A program made the translations under genes and the position numbers. Shown here one piece after another: positions 37,101 through 47,529 of a DNA stretch of 64,000 nt; positions within the stretch are counted from its first letter, which is position 1; every line of letters begins with the position of its first letter. The notes under the pieces are model-generated. The model was not told the DNA's origin. It made no database searches and was given only the letters and a program-made list of their open reading frames with translations. Source of the stretch: CAWATZ01 sp963784995 (lineage in GTDB: Bacteria; Planctomycetota; Planctomycetia; Gemmatales; Gemmataceae). The stretch lies in NCBI GenBank assembly GCA_963784995.1, contig CAWATZ010000002.1, positions 1,116,001 through 1,180,000 on the forward strand, in the 5' to 3' direction.

Positions 37101-38368
37101 AGTTGCAGTGGCCCCTGATCTTTGGGCGGCGCTTCCTGAATCGTTTCCGGTGATCGGGTCTCTTTCTTGTGAAAACTCTGGAAGTAATCGACCAGCTGAT
37201 TGATGCAGTGAACCAGTTCGTAGCGTTCCAGGACGCGCTGCCGGGCCCCTTCGCCCAGGCGCTGCGCCTCCTCGGGATGGTCCAGCAGGGTCAGGGCGTG
37301 CTCGGTCAGCATTTCCACGTCGTAGAAGTCCGCCAGCAGGCCCTGCTCGTTGTGCGTGATCGCTTCCTGAAGCGGGGCCGTGGCCGAGCCCAGGATCGGA
37401 CAGCCCGACGCCATCGCCTGCACCAGCGACCACGACAGGACGTAGGGCACCGTCAGGTAAACGTGCAGGTTGCTCAGGTTATACAGCACCGCCAGGTCGG
37501 GAGTCGGGATCAGACCCAGGAAGTGGAACCGGCTCAGGTCGTAGTTGTCCTGGCGGAGGACGTACTCCTTGAAGGTCTGGTTCCCGATGTGGTGCTTTTC
37601 GTGACCGTAGTTGGTGCGGTCGTTGCCGGCGATCAGAAAGATGACGTCCTTGCGGGCCTTGCAGATCCGTTTGGCCACCTTCATGAAGATGTCGAAGCCG
37701 CGGGCCGACTCCAGGCCCCGCGAGACGTAGGTGACCACCCTGGTGTCCGGACCGATCGACAGCCCGCGAAACTGCGTCGGCCGGGGGCGGGGCTGGAACA
37801 GGTTGCAATCGACGCCGTCGAAGATCACCCGCAGCTTGTGCCGCCATTCCGGAGGGCAGGTCGAGAGCTGGTAGTGCGTCGGCGTGTAGCCGGCGTCGCA
37901 GTAGTGCAGGTGCAGCTCGGTGAAGACATGGTAGTTGGCGTTGAACAGCCGAACCCCTTCGGGCGGCGGAAACTCCTTGCGCAGGATCAGCTCGGGGCCC
38001 CAGAAGGGCGGCGGCAGCAGCTCGAAGTAGCCGACAAAGGGGCAGTTGTAGAGGTTGCGCAGATACAGCATGCTCCCGTAGGACATGTGGCCGACCACCA
38101 GGTCGGGCTTGATCTGGGGTGTGCCGCGCAGCCCCCGATAGATGGCCTCCATGTGCTGGAACAGGGCGCCGACGTTGTCGGGGTTGTAAAAGATCTTCGG
38201 CTGTGGCCCCTCGGCGATCCGGTAGTTGATGTGTGTGAAGGGCAGAGTCAGGTGCGTGGTGTCGATGGAAGTGACGAAAGTGCATTGCCAGCCCAGCTTG
38301 GTGGCCAGGTGCTGGGCGATCAGCCCAAACTGAGCGGGGAAATTGGGGTGCAGGAACATCACGTGCAT
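37097..38368 (-). CDS. GT4-family glycosyltransferase
   Basis: 423 residues, no signal. GT-B fold: N-terminal MHVMFLHPNFPAQFGLIAQH, an acceptor domain rich in Tyr/His (GHMSYGSMLYLRNLYNCPFV), then donor-binding VIFDGVDCNLFQPRP, VVTYVSRGLESARGFDIFM, and ASGCPILGSATAPLQEAI (the E-x7-E region is partly changed). The pattern matches planctomycete GT4 enzymes acting on nucleotide sugars at the membrane. It is first of a two-gene overlapping unit with the SDR. It is divergent from the RND operon across a GGATGAA palindrome. Confidence 0.8.
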   Translation of the reverse strand: MHVMFLHPNFPAQFGLIAQHLATKLGWQCTFVTSIDTTHLTLPFTHINYRIAEGPQPKIFYNPDNVGALFQHMEAIYRGLRGTPQIKPDLVVGHMSYGSMLYLRNLYNCPFVGYFELLPPPFWGPELILRKEFPPPEGVRLFNANYHVFTELHLHYCDAGYTPTHYQLSTCPPEWRHKLRVIFDGVDCNLFQPRPRPTQFRGLSIGPDTRVVTYVSRGLESARGFDIFMKVAKRICKARKDVIFLIAGNDRTNYGHEKHHIGNQTFKEYVLRQDNYDLSRFHFLGLIPTPDLAVLYNLSNLHVYLTVPYVLSWSLVQAMASGCPILGSATAPLQEAITHNEQGLLADFYDVEMLTEHALTLLDHPEEAQRLGEGARQRVLERYELVHCINQLVDYFQSFHKKETRSPETIQEAPPKDQGPLQL

Positions 38369-38414
38369 GAAGACGTCCTCTCCGATTGGGACTGCGGAGT
38401 TCCGAGGGCATTGT

Positions 38415-38497
38415 ACTCAGGAAAGGATGAAGGATGAAGGATGAATCAAGACGTTCTGACTCATCCTTCATCCTTCATCCTTCATCCTTTCCTGAGT
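38415..38497. repeat. GGATGAAGGATGAA palindromic repeat in divergent promoter region
   Basis: The left arm is AGGAAAGGATGAAGGATGAA... (38415-38444); the right arm (38461-38497) is TCATCCTTCATCC repeated, ending TTTCCTGAGT. Arms consist of 7-base tandem repeats and face each other, like the repeat at 1954-2036. It lies between divergent genes, so unlike the other palindromes it is at 5' ends. Confidence 0.8.
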
Positions 38498-38602
38498 GGT
38501 GGCTGGCACAATAGCTGCATTGACACAACCACCTGTTCCCGGCAATGAATGACGGCCATGGGCCAGGAACCAATCAGGGAAAGCGATGGGGGCCATGCCG
38601 GT

Positions 38603-39940
38603 ATGTCTCGATCTGTTGCCGCCTGGAAGTCGTTCGGTCTGCTCCTGGCGGGGTTCCTCGCCGGGTGCGGACACAAACAACCGCAGGTCGCCCCCTCTCA
38701 GCCGCCCGTGATCCCGGTCAGCAGGCCGGTCGAGCGGCAAGTCACCGACTACGTGGACTTCACCGGCCGGACCGATGCGGTCCAGTCCGTGGACGTTCGT
38801 CCCCGGGTGACCGGCTATCTGACGCAAACGCCGTTCAAGGAAGGAGCCGAGGTCAAGAAGGGGGAACTGCTCTTCGAGATCGATCCCCGGCCGTATCAGG
38901 CGCAGCTGGACCAGGCCCTCGCCCAGGTGGACCTGAACAAGGCGTCGCTGCGGCTGGCCCGAGCCACCCTGGCGCGCGACGAGGCCGTGGCCCGCGCGGT
39001 GCCCGGCGGCGTCAGCCCGCAGCAGCTCGATCAGGATCAGGCCATGGTGGACGAGGCCATCGCCCGGGTCAAGGCCTACCAGGCCAGCACCGAGGTCTAT
39101 CGGCTCAACCTCAGCTTTTGCCAGGTCACCTCGCCCATCGACGGCAAGGTCAGCCGCTACTACCTGACGGTCGGCAACCTGGTCAATCAGGACCAGACCC
39201 TGCTCACCACCGTGGTCTCCCTCGATCCCACGTACGCCTACTTCGACATGGATGAGCCGACCCTGCTGCGCATCCGCGAGGCGATCAACGAGGGCAAGAT
39301 CAAGCTGCCCGAGGACGGCGTCATCCCGGTGCTGATGGGCTTGCAGGGCGAGACGGGCTATCCGCACCTGGGGCGCATCAACTTCGCGAACAACCAGGTC
39401 AATCCGACCACCGGCAGCCTCACCCTGCGCGGCGTCTTTCCCAATCCCAAACCCCGAGAAGTCGCGGACGTGGCCTCGGGAGTCGGCCAGGTGGCCCGAC
39501 CGTCCCTGACCGGGCTGCTGGGCTGGGCCGCGGACCGGATCGCCGTGTCGCCGGGCACCCGGCTGCTGTCGGCCGGGATGTTCGTGCGCATCCGGCTGCC
39601 GATCGGCACGCCCCATCCGGCCCTGCTGGTCATCGACCGGGCCATCGGTTCGGACCAGGGTTTGAAGTACGTCTGCGTCCTGGGCGCCGACAACACGGTC
39701 CAGTATCGCCGGGTCACCACTGGGGCCCTTCAGCCCGACGGCCTGCGCGTCATCAGCAGCGGCCTCACCCCGGACGACTGGGTTGTCGTGGGCGGCTTGC
39801 AGCAAGTCCGCCCGGGCATGACCATCCACACCGATCAGGTGCAGATGCCGACGCTGAACAACCCGGTTGCCGCGCCAGTTGGGGCCAAACCGCTGCCGCC
39901 AGCGGGCGTGATGCAGCAGGCCGGCAAGGCCAAGCCGTGA
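38603..39940 (+). CDS. RND efflux periplasmic adaptor lipoprotein (MFP)
   Basis: 445 residues. The ATG at 38603 is chosen because it gives a lipoprotein signal, SFGLLLAGFLAGCGHKQPQ with lipobox LAGC. Biotinyl-lipoyl/hairpin layout: VRPRVTGYLTQTPFKEGAEV, KKGELLFEIDPRPYQAQLDQ, helical hairpin, then VTSPIDGKVSRYYLTVGNLV, and a beta-barrel/MP domain ending GLTPDDWVVVGGLQQVRPGM. It joins the inner-membrane RND pumps to an outer-membrane channel; no TolC-like gene is present here. The two RND genes follow after 12 bases. Confidence 0.9.
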   Translation: MSRSVAAWKSFGLLLAGFLAGCGHKQPQVAPSQPPVIPVSRPVERQVTDYVDFTGRTDAVQSVDVRPRVTGYLTQTPFKEGAEVKKGELLFEIDPRPYQAQLDQALAQVDLNKASLRLARATLARDEAVARAVPGGVSPQQLDQDQAMVDEAIARVKAYQASTEVYRLNLSFCQVTSPIDGKVSRYYLTVGNLVNQDQTLLTTVVSLDPTYAYFDMDEPTLLRIREAINEGKIKLPEDGVIPVLMGLQGETGYPHLGRINFANNQVNPTTGSLTLRGVFPNPKPREVADVASGVGQVARPSLTGLLGWAADRIAVSPGTRLLSAGMFVRIRLPIGTPHPALLVIDRAIGSDQGLKYVCVLGADNTVQYRRVTTGALQPDGLRVISSGLTPDDWVVVGGLQQVRPGMTIHTDQVQMPTLNNPVAAPVGAKPLPPAGVMQQAGKAKP

Positions 39941-39952
39941 GGGGCAGCCGCG

Positions 39953-42900
39953 ATGATTGCACGGTTCTTCATCGATCGGCCGATCTTCGCGACGGTGCTG
40001 TCGCTGGTCATCCTGCTGACCGGCGGGATTGCGCTGCTGACGCTGCCGATCGCGCAGTATCCGCAGATCACGCCGCCGTCGGTGCAGGTGGCCATCACCT
40101 ACCCGGGAGCCAGCCCGCAGGTGGTGGCCGACACGGTGGCGGCGCCGATCGAGCAAGAGGTCAATGGCGTCGAGGGCATGCTCTACCTGTCCTCGCAGAT
40201 GGGCACCGATGGCTCGTACGTGCTCACGGTCACCTTCGAGGTCGGGGTCGATCTGAACACGGCCCTGGTCATGGTGCAGAACCGGGTCGCCCTGGCCATG
40301 CCGCAACTGCCGACCGAGGTGCAGAACCAGGGCATCACCATCCGCAAGAAGACGCCCGACATCTTGATGGTCGTCAACTTCATCTCGCCCCACGGCCGAT
40401 ATGACGACCTTTACCTGAGCAACTTCGCCACCATCAACGTCAAGGATGAAATCCTCCGGGTGGATGGCGTGTCGGACGTCCACGTCCTGGGCGAGCGCGA
40501 TTACAGCATCCGTGCCTGGCTCGATCCGCGGAAGCTGGCGTCCGGAGAACCTGACGGCCATCGACGTGGCCAGCAGTATCCGCAATCAGAACCTGGACGC
40601 CCCTGCCGGCCGGCTCGGGCAGCCGCCGGCCCCACGAGGCCAGGCGTTTGACGTGCCGATCAACACCCTGGGCCGGCTCACCGATCCGGAGCAGTTCGGC
40701 GACATCATCGTCAAGGTCTGTCAAGTTCAGGCCAACCCGCCTCCGACCACCATCCTGGCACCGCCGCCCGCCGAATTCGGTCTGCCCAACCCGACCAGTT
40801 CCAGTCCGTCCCCGGGCACCAGCCCGCTGGGCCCGCTGACCAGCAGCGGCACCAGTGGCAACCTGACCAGCAACGGCACCAGCAGCAGCCTGAACAGCAG
40901 CGGCGTGCCCGGCCGCAACGCCGCCCTGCTCAGCACGCTCCGCCCGGCCACGACTCCCGGCACGCCCCTGAGCGGCGTCAGCTCCAGCGGCGGCGGCAGC
41001 ACGGGAGGCGGCGGCACCACCCCCGGCGGGGGAACGACCACGGGTGGAGCGATGGGTGGGGCGACCGGCTCGGCGACGAGCGGCAGCCTGCCCGGCCTGT
41101 CGATCAACTCCACCACGACGGCAGAGAGCAACGGGGCCATCAGCGCCACGACCATGGGCCGAGGACCGGGACCGCCGGCAGCCGCCATTGTCCGGCTGCG
41201 CGACGTGGCCCGCGTTGAGCTGGGAGCGCAGCAGTACACCCAGGCTTGCACCTTCGACGGGTTGCCGTCCGTGGGGCTGGCGGTCTTCCAGCTTCCGGGG
41301 ACCAATGCCCTGGATGTTTCCGATCGGGTCAAGGCGAAGATGCGGGAGCTGTCCAGGCGCTTTCCCGCGGACGTGGACTACCGGATCGGCTACGACATCA
41401 CGCCGTTCATCCGCGAGTCGGTCGATGACGTGGTTCACACGCTGTTCGAGGCCGTGGTGCTGGTCGGCCTGGTGGTACTGCTCTTTTTGCAGAGCTGGCG
41501 GGCGGTGATCATTCCCATGGTCGCGGTGCCGGTGGCGATCATCGGTACTTTCGCGGTCTCCGGCCGCGGTCGGCTTCAGCCTGAACAACATCTCGCTCTT
41601 TGGCCTGGTGCTGGCCATCGGCATCGTGGTGGACGACGCCATTGTCGTCGTCGAGAACGTGGAGCGCTGGCTGGCCCACGGCCTGTCTGAAGCGCAGGCC
41701 GGCCCTCCAGCCCTGGCTGGCCGTGCAGGCACGGGAGCGCACGCAGGCGTGCGGGAGGCGACGCGCCGGGCGATGGACGAGGTGACCGGCCCGATCATCG
41801 CCGTGGCCCTGGTGCTGTGTGCCGTGTTTGTGCCGTGCGCGTTCATCAGCGGCATCACCGGCCGGTTCTTCCGTCAGTTCGCGGTGACCATCTCGGTCTC
41901 CACGGTCTTCTCGGCCATCAACTCGCTGACCCTGAGCCCGGCCCTGGCCGCCATCTTGCTCAAGCCACGGGGGACGCGCCGCGATCCATTCACCTGGATG
42001 CTGGACACACTGCTCGGCTGGGTGTTCTGGTTGTTCAACCGGGCCTTCGACGCGGGCACTGCGGGCTATGCCCGGGTGGTGGGCGGGCTGCTGCGGGTCA
42101 ACCTGGCCGTCCTGCTTGTCTACGCGGTCCTGCTGGTGCTGACCTGGTGGATCTTCCAGCGGGCCCCGACCGGCTTCGTTCCGCAGCAGGACCAGGGCCG
42201 GGTGATCGTCAACGTCCAGCTGCCCGACGCGGCGTCGCTCCAGCGCACCCGGGAGGTGCTTGCAGAGGTGGAACGGATCACCCTGAACACGCCGGGGGTG
42301 GCACACACGGTCACCATCGCGGGCATGTCTTTCGTGCAGTCGGCCAACAGCTCCAACTTTGCCTCGATGTTCGTCGTCCTCGACCCGTTCGAGAAGCGTC
42401 GGACCCCGGACCTGCGCGACACCGCGATCATGGACCGGCTGCGGCAAGCCTGGCGCGAGCAGGTCAAGGAGGCCGAGGTGCTGATCTTCGGAGCGCCGCC
42501 CATCCCGGGGCTGAGCGTGGCCGGCGGCTTCAAGCTGATGGTCGAGGACAGGGCCGGCCTTGGCCTGGACGCCTTGCAGGAGCAGACCGACAAGCTGACC
42601 CGCAAGCTGAAGAGGCAGCCCGGTCTGTCCGGAGTCTCCGCCCAGTTTCGGTCCAACACCCCGCAGTTGTTCCTGGACGTCAATTGGGACAAGGCCGCCT
42701 CGCTGGGGGTTGGGTCTCTCGATGCCCGTCAGACGCTGGAGATCTACCTGGGCTCGCTGTACGTCAACAGCTTCAACGAGTTCGGCCGGCACTGGCAGGT
42801 CACCATCCAGGCCGACGGCAAGTACACCTGCCGGGTGGAGGACATCAACCTGCTCCAGGTCCGCAACAGCCAGGGACAGATGGTCATGATGGGCACCCTG

Positions 42901-43815
42901 GGCAAGGCTCGCGAGATCGGCGGTCCGGTCATGATTACCCGTTACAACCTGCACACCGCCGCCCCGATCACCGGCAATCTGGAGCCCGGCGTGTCGTCGG
43001 GCGACGTCATCGCGGACATCGACAAGCTGGCGGAGGAATTGCTCCCGCTGTCCATGAAAGCAGACTGGACCGAGCTGATGTTCATGCAGATCCGGGCCGG
43101 CAACACGGCCATTTACGTGTTCGCCCTGGCGGTGGTGTGCGTGTTCCTGGCGTTGTCGGCGCTGTACGAAAGCTGGTCGCTGCCGCTGGCGGTGATCCTG
43201 GTGGTGCCGTTGTGTCTGCTCTGCTCGGTGGGCGGAGTGCTGCTCCAGCACGTGGACGTGAACATCTTTGTGCAGATCGGCCTGGTGGTGCTGGTCGGCC
43301 TGGCCTGCAAGAACAGTATCCTGATCGTCGAGTTCGCCCGGCAGTTGCACGAAGAGGGCCAGCCGCGCTCCGAGGCCACGCGGGAAGCGTCCCGGCTGCG
43401 GTTACGGCCGATCCTGATGACCTCGTTCGCCTTCATCCTGGGCGTGGTGCCGCTGGTGATCGCCGAGGGCGCCGGGGCGGAGATGCGGCGGTCGCTGGGC
43501 ATTGCGGTCTTCTGGGGCATGCTGGGCGTGACCCTGTTCGGCATCTTCCTGACCCCCGTGTTCTTCTACGTCATCCAGGGATTCAGCGAGGCCCGGCTGT
43601 TCCAGTCGGCCCTGGCCCAGTGGGTCGGTTCCGCCCTGGCGGGCGCGATCGCGGGGCTGGCGTTCGGCCTGCTGCTGGTGGCGGTTGGCTACGTACGGCT
43701 GGGGTGGGGCCTGGGGATCGGGGCGTGCGTGGGGACCGTGGCCGTGCTAGTGGTCCGGGGGGTACATCGCCGGATTGGAAGAATTCCCCACGGACAAGAA
43801 TTCAACCACGGATGA
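39953..43815 (+). CDS. RND multidrug efflux pump inner-membrane protein, first copy (two frameshifts)
   Basis: Extra bases near 40541 and 41565 break the frame; corrected length is exactly 1286 residues. HAE1/AcrB-type: MIARFFIDRPIFATVLSLVI start, the TM4 proton-relay pair in AIGIVVDDAIVVVENVE, FVPCAF, and the TM10 lysine in GLACKNSILIVEF. Two insertions are unusual: a Ser/Thr/Gly/Pro-rich low-complexity stretch of about 150 residues (40720-41190) before IVRLRDVARVELGAQQY, and a 21-residue palindromic-element insertion after LAHGLS (41689-41753). The last residues (RIPHGQEFNHG) come from the intergenic palindrome, which provides the stop. The tandem pair with one adaptor recalls MdtBC. Confidence 0.88.
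41689..41753 (+). mobile_element. In-gene double-hairpin element, RND copy 1
   Basis: GAAGCGCAGGCCGGCC...GAGCGCACGCAGGCGTGCG. The first hairpin has been replaced by CCAGCC/GGCTGG and a second short stem; the terminal CGCACGC/GCGTGCG stem is unchanged. In frame it encodes EAQAGPPALAGRAGTGAHAG. The tandem paralogue has no such residues at this site (LEHGAAPRAAARNAM). Confidence 0.8.
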
Positions 43816-43909
43816 CACGGATAACACGGATAACACAAAGGCATTTGGTATTGTTTTTATCCGTGCTATCCGTGTCATCCGTGGTTGAATTCTTGTCCGT
43901 GGGGAATTC
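43791..43909. repeat. Palindrome GAATTCCCCACGGACAAG..., arms of 50 bp
   Basis: Arms 43791-43840 and about 43860-43909 are reverse complements with one mismatch in 50. The arms include CACGGATGACACGGATAACA text that I recall as a common planctomycete intergenic repeat. The left arm contains the stop codon of the first RND gene (43813-43815), and the right arm ends 14 bases before the GTG of the second. Confidence 0.88.
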
Positions 43910-43923
43910 CGGAGGAACCCGAA

Positions 43924-46900
43924 GTGATCTCGCACTTCTTCATCGATCGGCCAATCTTTGCCTCGGTGCTGTCGATCGTCTTCGTGCTGGCCGGCGGCGT
44001 GGCCGTGTTCACGTTGCCGGTGGCGCAGTACCCCGACGTGACGCCGCCAACGGTGCTGGTGACGGCCCTGTATCCGGGCGTAACGCCGAGACCGTGCGCG
44101 ACGTCGTGGCCGCTCCGATCGAGGAGCAGGTCAGCGGCGTCGAGGGCATGCTGTACATGTCGTCGCAGTCCACCAACGATGGCACTTACAAGCTGACGGT
44201 GACGTTCAAGCTGGGCATGGACTCGGACATGGCCCAGGTGCTGGTGCAAAACCGTGTCTCGCTGGCTCAACCAGTAATTCCGCCGCTGGTGCTCACCGAG
44301 GGCATCAGCGTCAAGAAGATGTCGCCCAGCACGCTGCTGATGGTCAACCTGTTCTCGCCGGACGGCCGCTATGACAGCACCTTCCTGAGCAACTATGCGA
44401 CGATTTACCTCAAGGACGAGGTGGCCCGGCTGGATGGGGTCGCCGGCATCACCTACCTGGGGCAGCGGAACTACAGCCTGCGGGCCTGGCTCGACCCGGA
44501 CAAGCTGGCCGCTCTCAACCTCAGCGCCATGGACGTGGTGACAGCCATCGCCCAGCAGAACTTGCAGGTCGCCGCCGGGCAGATCGGTCAGGAGCCGGCT
44601 CCGAAGGGGACGCAATTTCAGCTGACCATCAACACGCTGGGCCGGCTCACCACCCCGGAGCAATTCGCCGAGATCATCCTCAAGGCCAGCCCGGGCAAGC
44701 CGCCGCCCGGCACCCCCCCGGCGTCAGCCGGGGGAGGCAACGCCAGCGGTCAGGCCGCCATGACCGGTCAGGCCGCCACGACCGCCCAGGGACCAGTCCC
44801 GCAGACCACCGGCATCGTCCGGCTGCGCGACGTGGCCCGGGTCGAGCTGGGCGCGCAGCAATACAACCAGACCTGCACCCTGGACGGCCAGCCGTCCGTG
44901 GCCATGTCCATCTACCAGCTGCCTGGCTCCAATGCCCTGCAGACCGCCAGCGGCGTGGACCGGAAGATGAAGGTGCTGAAAACGCGGTTCCCCCAGGGGC
45001 TGGATTACCGGATCGTTTATGACATCACGCCGTTCATTCGCGAGTCGATCAACGAGGTCTTCTACACCCTCCGCGACGCCGTGCTGCTGGTGGCCGTCGT
45101 GGTGCTGGTCTTCCTGCAAAACTGGCGGGCAGCACTGATTCCGCTGGTGGCGGTGCCGGTGGCGATCATCGGCACCTTCGCCGTCATGGCCGCCCTGGGC
45201 TACTCGCTGAACAACCTGTCGCTCTTTGGCCTGGTGCTGGCCATCGGCATCGTCGTGGACGATGCCATCGTCGTCGTCGAGAACGTCGAGCGCTGGCTGG
45301 AACACGGAGCGGCGCCGCGCGCGGCGGCGCGCAATGCCATGCAAGAGGTGACCGGGCCGGTGATCGCGGTCGCCCTCGTCCTGTGTGCCGTGTTCATGCC
45401 GTGTGCCTTCCTGGGCGGCGTCAGCGGCCAGTTCTTTCGCCAGTTCGCGGTGACCATTGCCGTCTCGACGCTGATCTCGGCGTTCAACTCGCTGACACTC
45501 AGTCCCGCCCTGGCGGCGATCCTCCTCAAGCCGAAGGGCAGCCATCGTGACCCGTTGACCTGGATTATCGACATGCTGCTGGGCTGGTTCTTTCGCCTGT
45601 TCAACGTGGTTTTCGAGGCCAGCACGGCCCTGTACGTCCGCCTGGTCGGCGGGCTGCTCCGGATCAGCCTGGTGGCCCTGCTGATTTACGGCGGTCTGCT
45701 GATGCTGACCTGGTGGGAATTCAACGCCATCCCCAAGGGGTTCATCCCCCAGCAGGACAAGGGCTATCTGCTGCTCAACGTGCAACTGCCCGATTCCGCC
45801 TCGCTGGAGCGGACCGAAGCGCTGATGGCCCGGATCGAGACGGTGGCCCGCCAGACGCCAGGAGTCGATCACACCGTTGGCGTCGCCGGACAGTCGATGA
45901 TCCTGAACGCCAACGCGCCCAATCTCGGCTCCACGTACGTCCTGCTCAAGGAGTTCTCGAAGCGGCGCGGCCTGACCGCCGGCGAAATTGCCGCCGAGAT
46001 TCAGCGGCGCTGTCAGGAGGAGGTGCGGGGGGCCGTCGTGGCGGTGTTTGGTCCGCCGCCGATCGAGGGGCTGGGCACGACCGGCGGCTTCAAACTGATC
46101 GTCGAGGACCGCGGCAACCTCGGCCTGGGCGACCTGCAGCGGGTCAGCGATCAGATCGCGGCCCGGGGCAACCGGACGTCCGGGCTGCAAGGGCTGTTCA
46201 ACAGCTCGCGGGCCAACACGCCCTTCTTGTACCTGGAGATTGACCGGACCAAGTGCCTGGCCCTGGGGGTTCAGATCAGCGACCTGTTCAGCACGCTGCA
46301 GGTCTACCTGGGCAGCTACTACGTCAACAACTTCAACGAGTTCGGCCGGACCTGGCAGGTCAACCTCCAGGCCGACCCGCGCTTCCGCGCTCGGGTCCCC
46401 GAGATCCTCCAGTTGCAGGTCCGCAGCAACCAGGGGAAGATGATCCGCCTGGCCACGGTCCTGAGCGTGCGCGACACCAGCGGCCCGGTCCTGGTGATGC
46501 GCTACAACACGTACTCGGCCACGGCCATCACCGGCATGACCACGCCGGGACGTCAGCTCCGGCCAGGCCGTGGCCCTGGTCAACGAGATTGCCGATAGCG
46601 AGATGCCGCGGTCGATGGCGTCGGAATGGACCGAGTTGACCTACCTTCAGCTGGAGGCCGGCAATACGGCCTTGTACGTCTTCGCTCTGGCGGTGGTGTT
46701 CGTGTTCCTGGTGCTGGCGGCCCAGTACGAGAGCTGGAAGCTGCCGCTGGCGGTGATCCTGGTCGTGCCGATGTGCCTGCTCTGCTCCGTCGCGGGCCTG
46801 GAGACGTTCGGCATGGAAGTGACCATCTTCGCGCAGATCGGTTTTGTGGTGCTGGTGGGGTTGGCGAGCAAGAACAGCATCCTGATCGTGGAGTTCGCCA

Positions 46901-47298
46901 AGCAGCAGCACGAGTCCGGCGTCCAAAGCGGAGGCCGGCCTGCCGGCCAGGCAGGCGCACGCAGGCGTGCGAGGCGGCAAGCGACCCTGGAAGCGGCCCG
47001 GCTGCGGCTGCGGCCGATCCTGATGACCTCGTTCGCCTTCATCTTCGGTGTGGTGCCGCTGGTGATCGCCGGAGGTGCCGGGGCGGAGATGCGGCGCTCA
47101 CTGGGCACGGCGGTCTTCTGGGGCATGCTGGGCGTGACGCTGTTCGGCATCTTCCTGACGCCGGTGTTCTTCTGCGTCATCCAGTGGTTTGGGGACCGCC
47201 CGAGGCCGGAACCGCCGCCCGCTGCACAACCGCTCCCGACACCAGCAGCTCCCCCGGCCGGGCCCGAGACGCGGGTGCGAACGTCACAACGCGATTGA
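43924..47298 (+). CDS. RND multidrug efflux pump inner-membrane protein, second copy (two frameshifts)
   Basis: GTG start at 43924 with GGAGGAAC upstream (VISHFFIDRPIFASVLSIVF). A missing base near 44093 and an extra base near 46554 break the frame; they cancel to exactly 1124 residues. The DD pair of the proton relay (VVDDAIVVVENVERW), FMPCAF and SKNSILIVEF lysine are intact. A shorter low-complexity Gly/Ala/Pro insert (44681-44815) lies at the same place as in the first copy. A palindromic element adds about 15 residues after HESG (46925-46973). The C-terminus is Pro-rich (PRPEPPPAAQPLPTPAAPPA). It may pair with copy 1 in one heterotrimer. Confidence 0.88.
46925..46973 (+). mobile_element. 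In-gene double-hairpin element, RND copy 2
   Basis: AAGCGGAGGCCGGCCTGCCG...GGCGCACGCAGGCGTGCGAG. Both stems are recognisable (GGCCGGC/GCCGGCC and CGCACGC/GCGTGCG). It is read in a different frame from the tex copies, as SGGRPAGQAGARRRARR. The first RND gene has only QPRSE here, between HEEG and ATREASRLRLRP. Confidence 0.8.
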
Positions 47299-47350
47299 GG
47301 GCGGGTTTAGGGATTTGAGGAAAAGCGTTGGTCCGACCTCCTGTCCTGTC

Positions 47351-47479
47351 CCGTGGGTGCGCTGCGCGACCCACGGCTGGGTTATGCAACCCCTTCGGGG
47401 GAGGAAGACAACAGCAGCCCTGTTTTCTACCCCGAAGGGGTTCCACAGCCCAGCCGTGGGTCGCGCAGCGCACCCACGG
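47351..47479. repeat. Palindrome CCGTGGGTGCGCTGCGCG..., arms of 50 bp
   Basis: Arms 47351-47400 and 47430-47479 match with three mismatches in 50; the inner ends CCCCTTCGGGG fold on their own. It lies between the convergent RND and kinase genes and may terminate both. Confidence 0.88.
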
Positions 47480-47490
47480 AGACGGGGGCC

Positions 47491-47518
47491 CCGCGCTCCG
47501 CTCCGCATCGCGGCTAAC
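47491..47518. repeat. Single short arm of the GTTAGCC palindrome family
   Basis: CCGCGCTCCGCTCCGCATCG followed by CGGCTAAC. It matches the right arm of the full copies at 141-240 and 62988-63087 but is shorter and has no left arm. It abuts the 3' end of the kinase gene at 47530. Confidence 0.65.
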
Positions 47519-47529
47519 CAAGAACTCGA

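Noticed and set aside
38468..40585. Open frame of 705 codons on the minus strand
   Set aside because: Antisense to the MFP and first RND gene; low-complexity His/Gln/Arg-rich translation without motifs.
41539..43350. Open frame of 603 codons on the minus strand
   Set aside because: Antisense to the first RND gene, no start context or domain.
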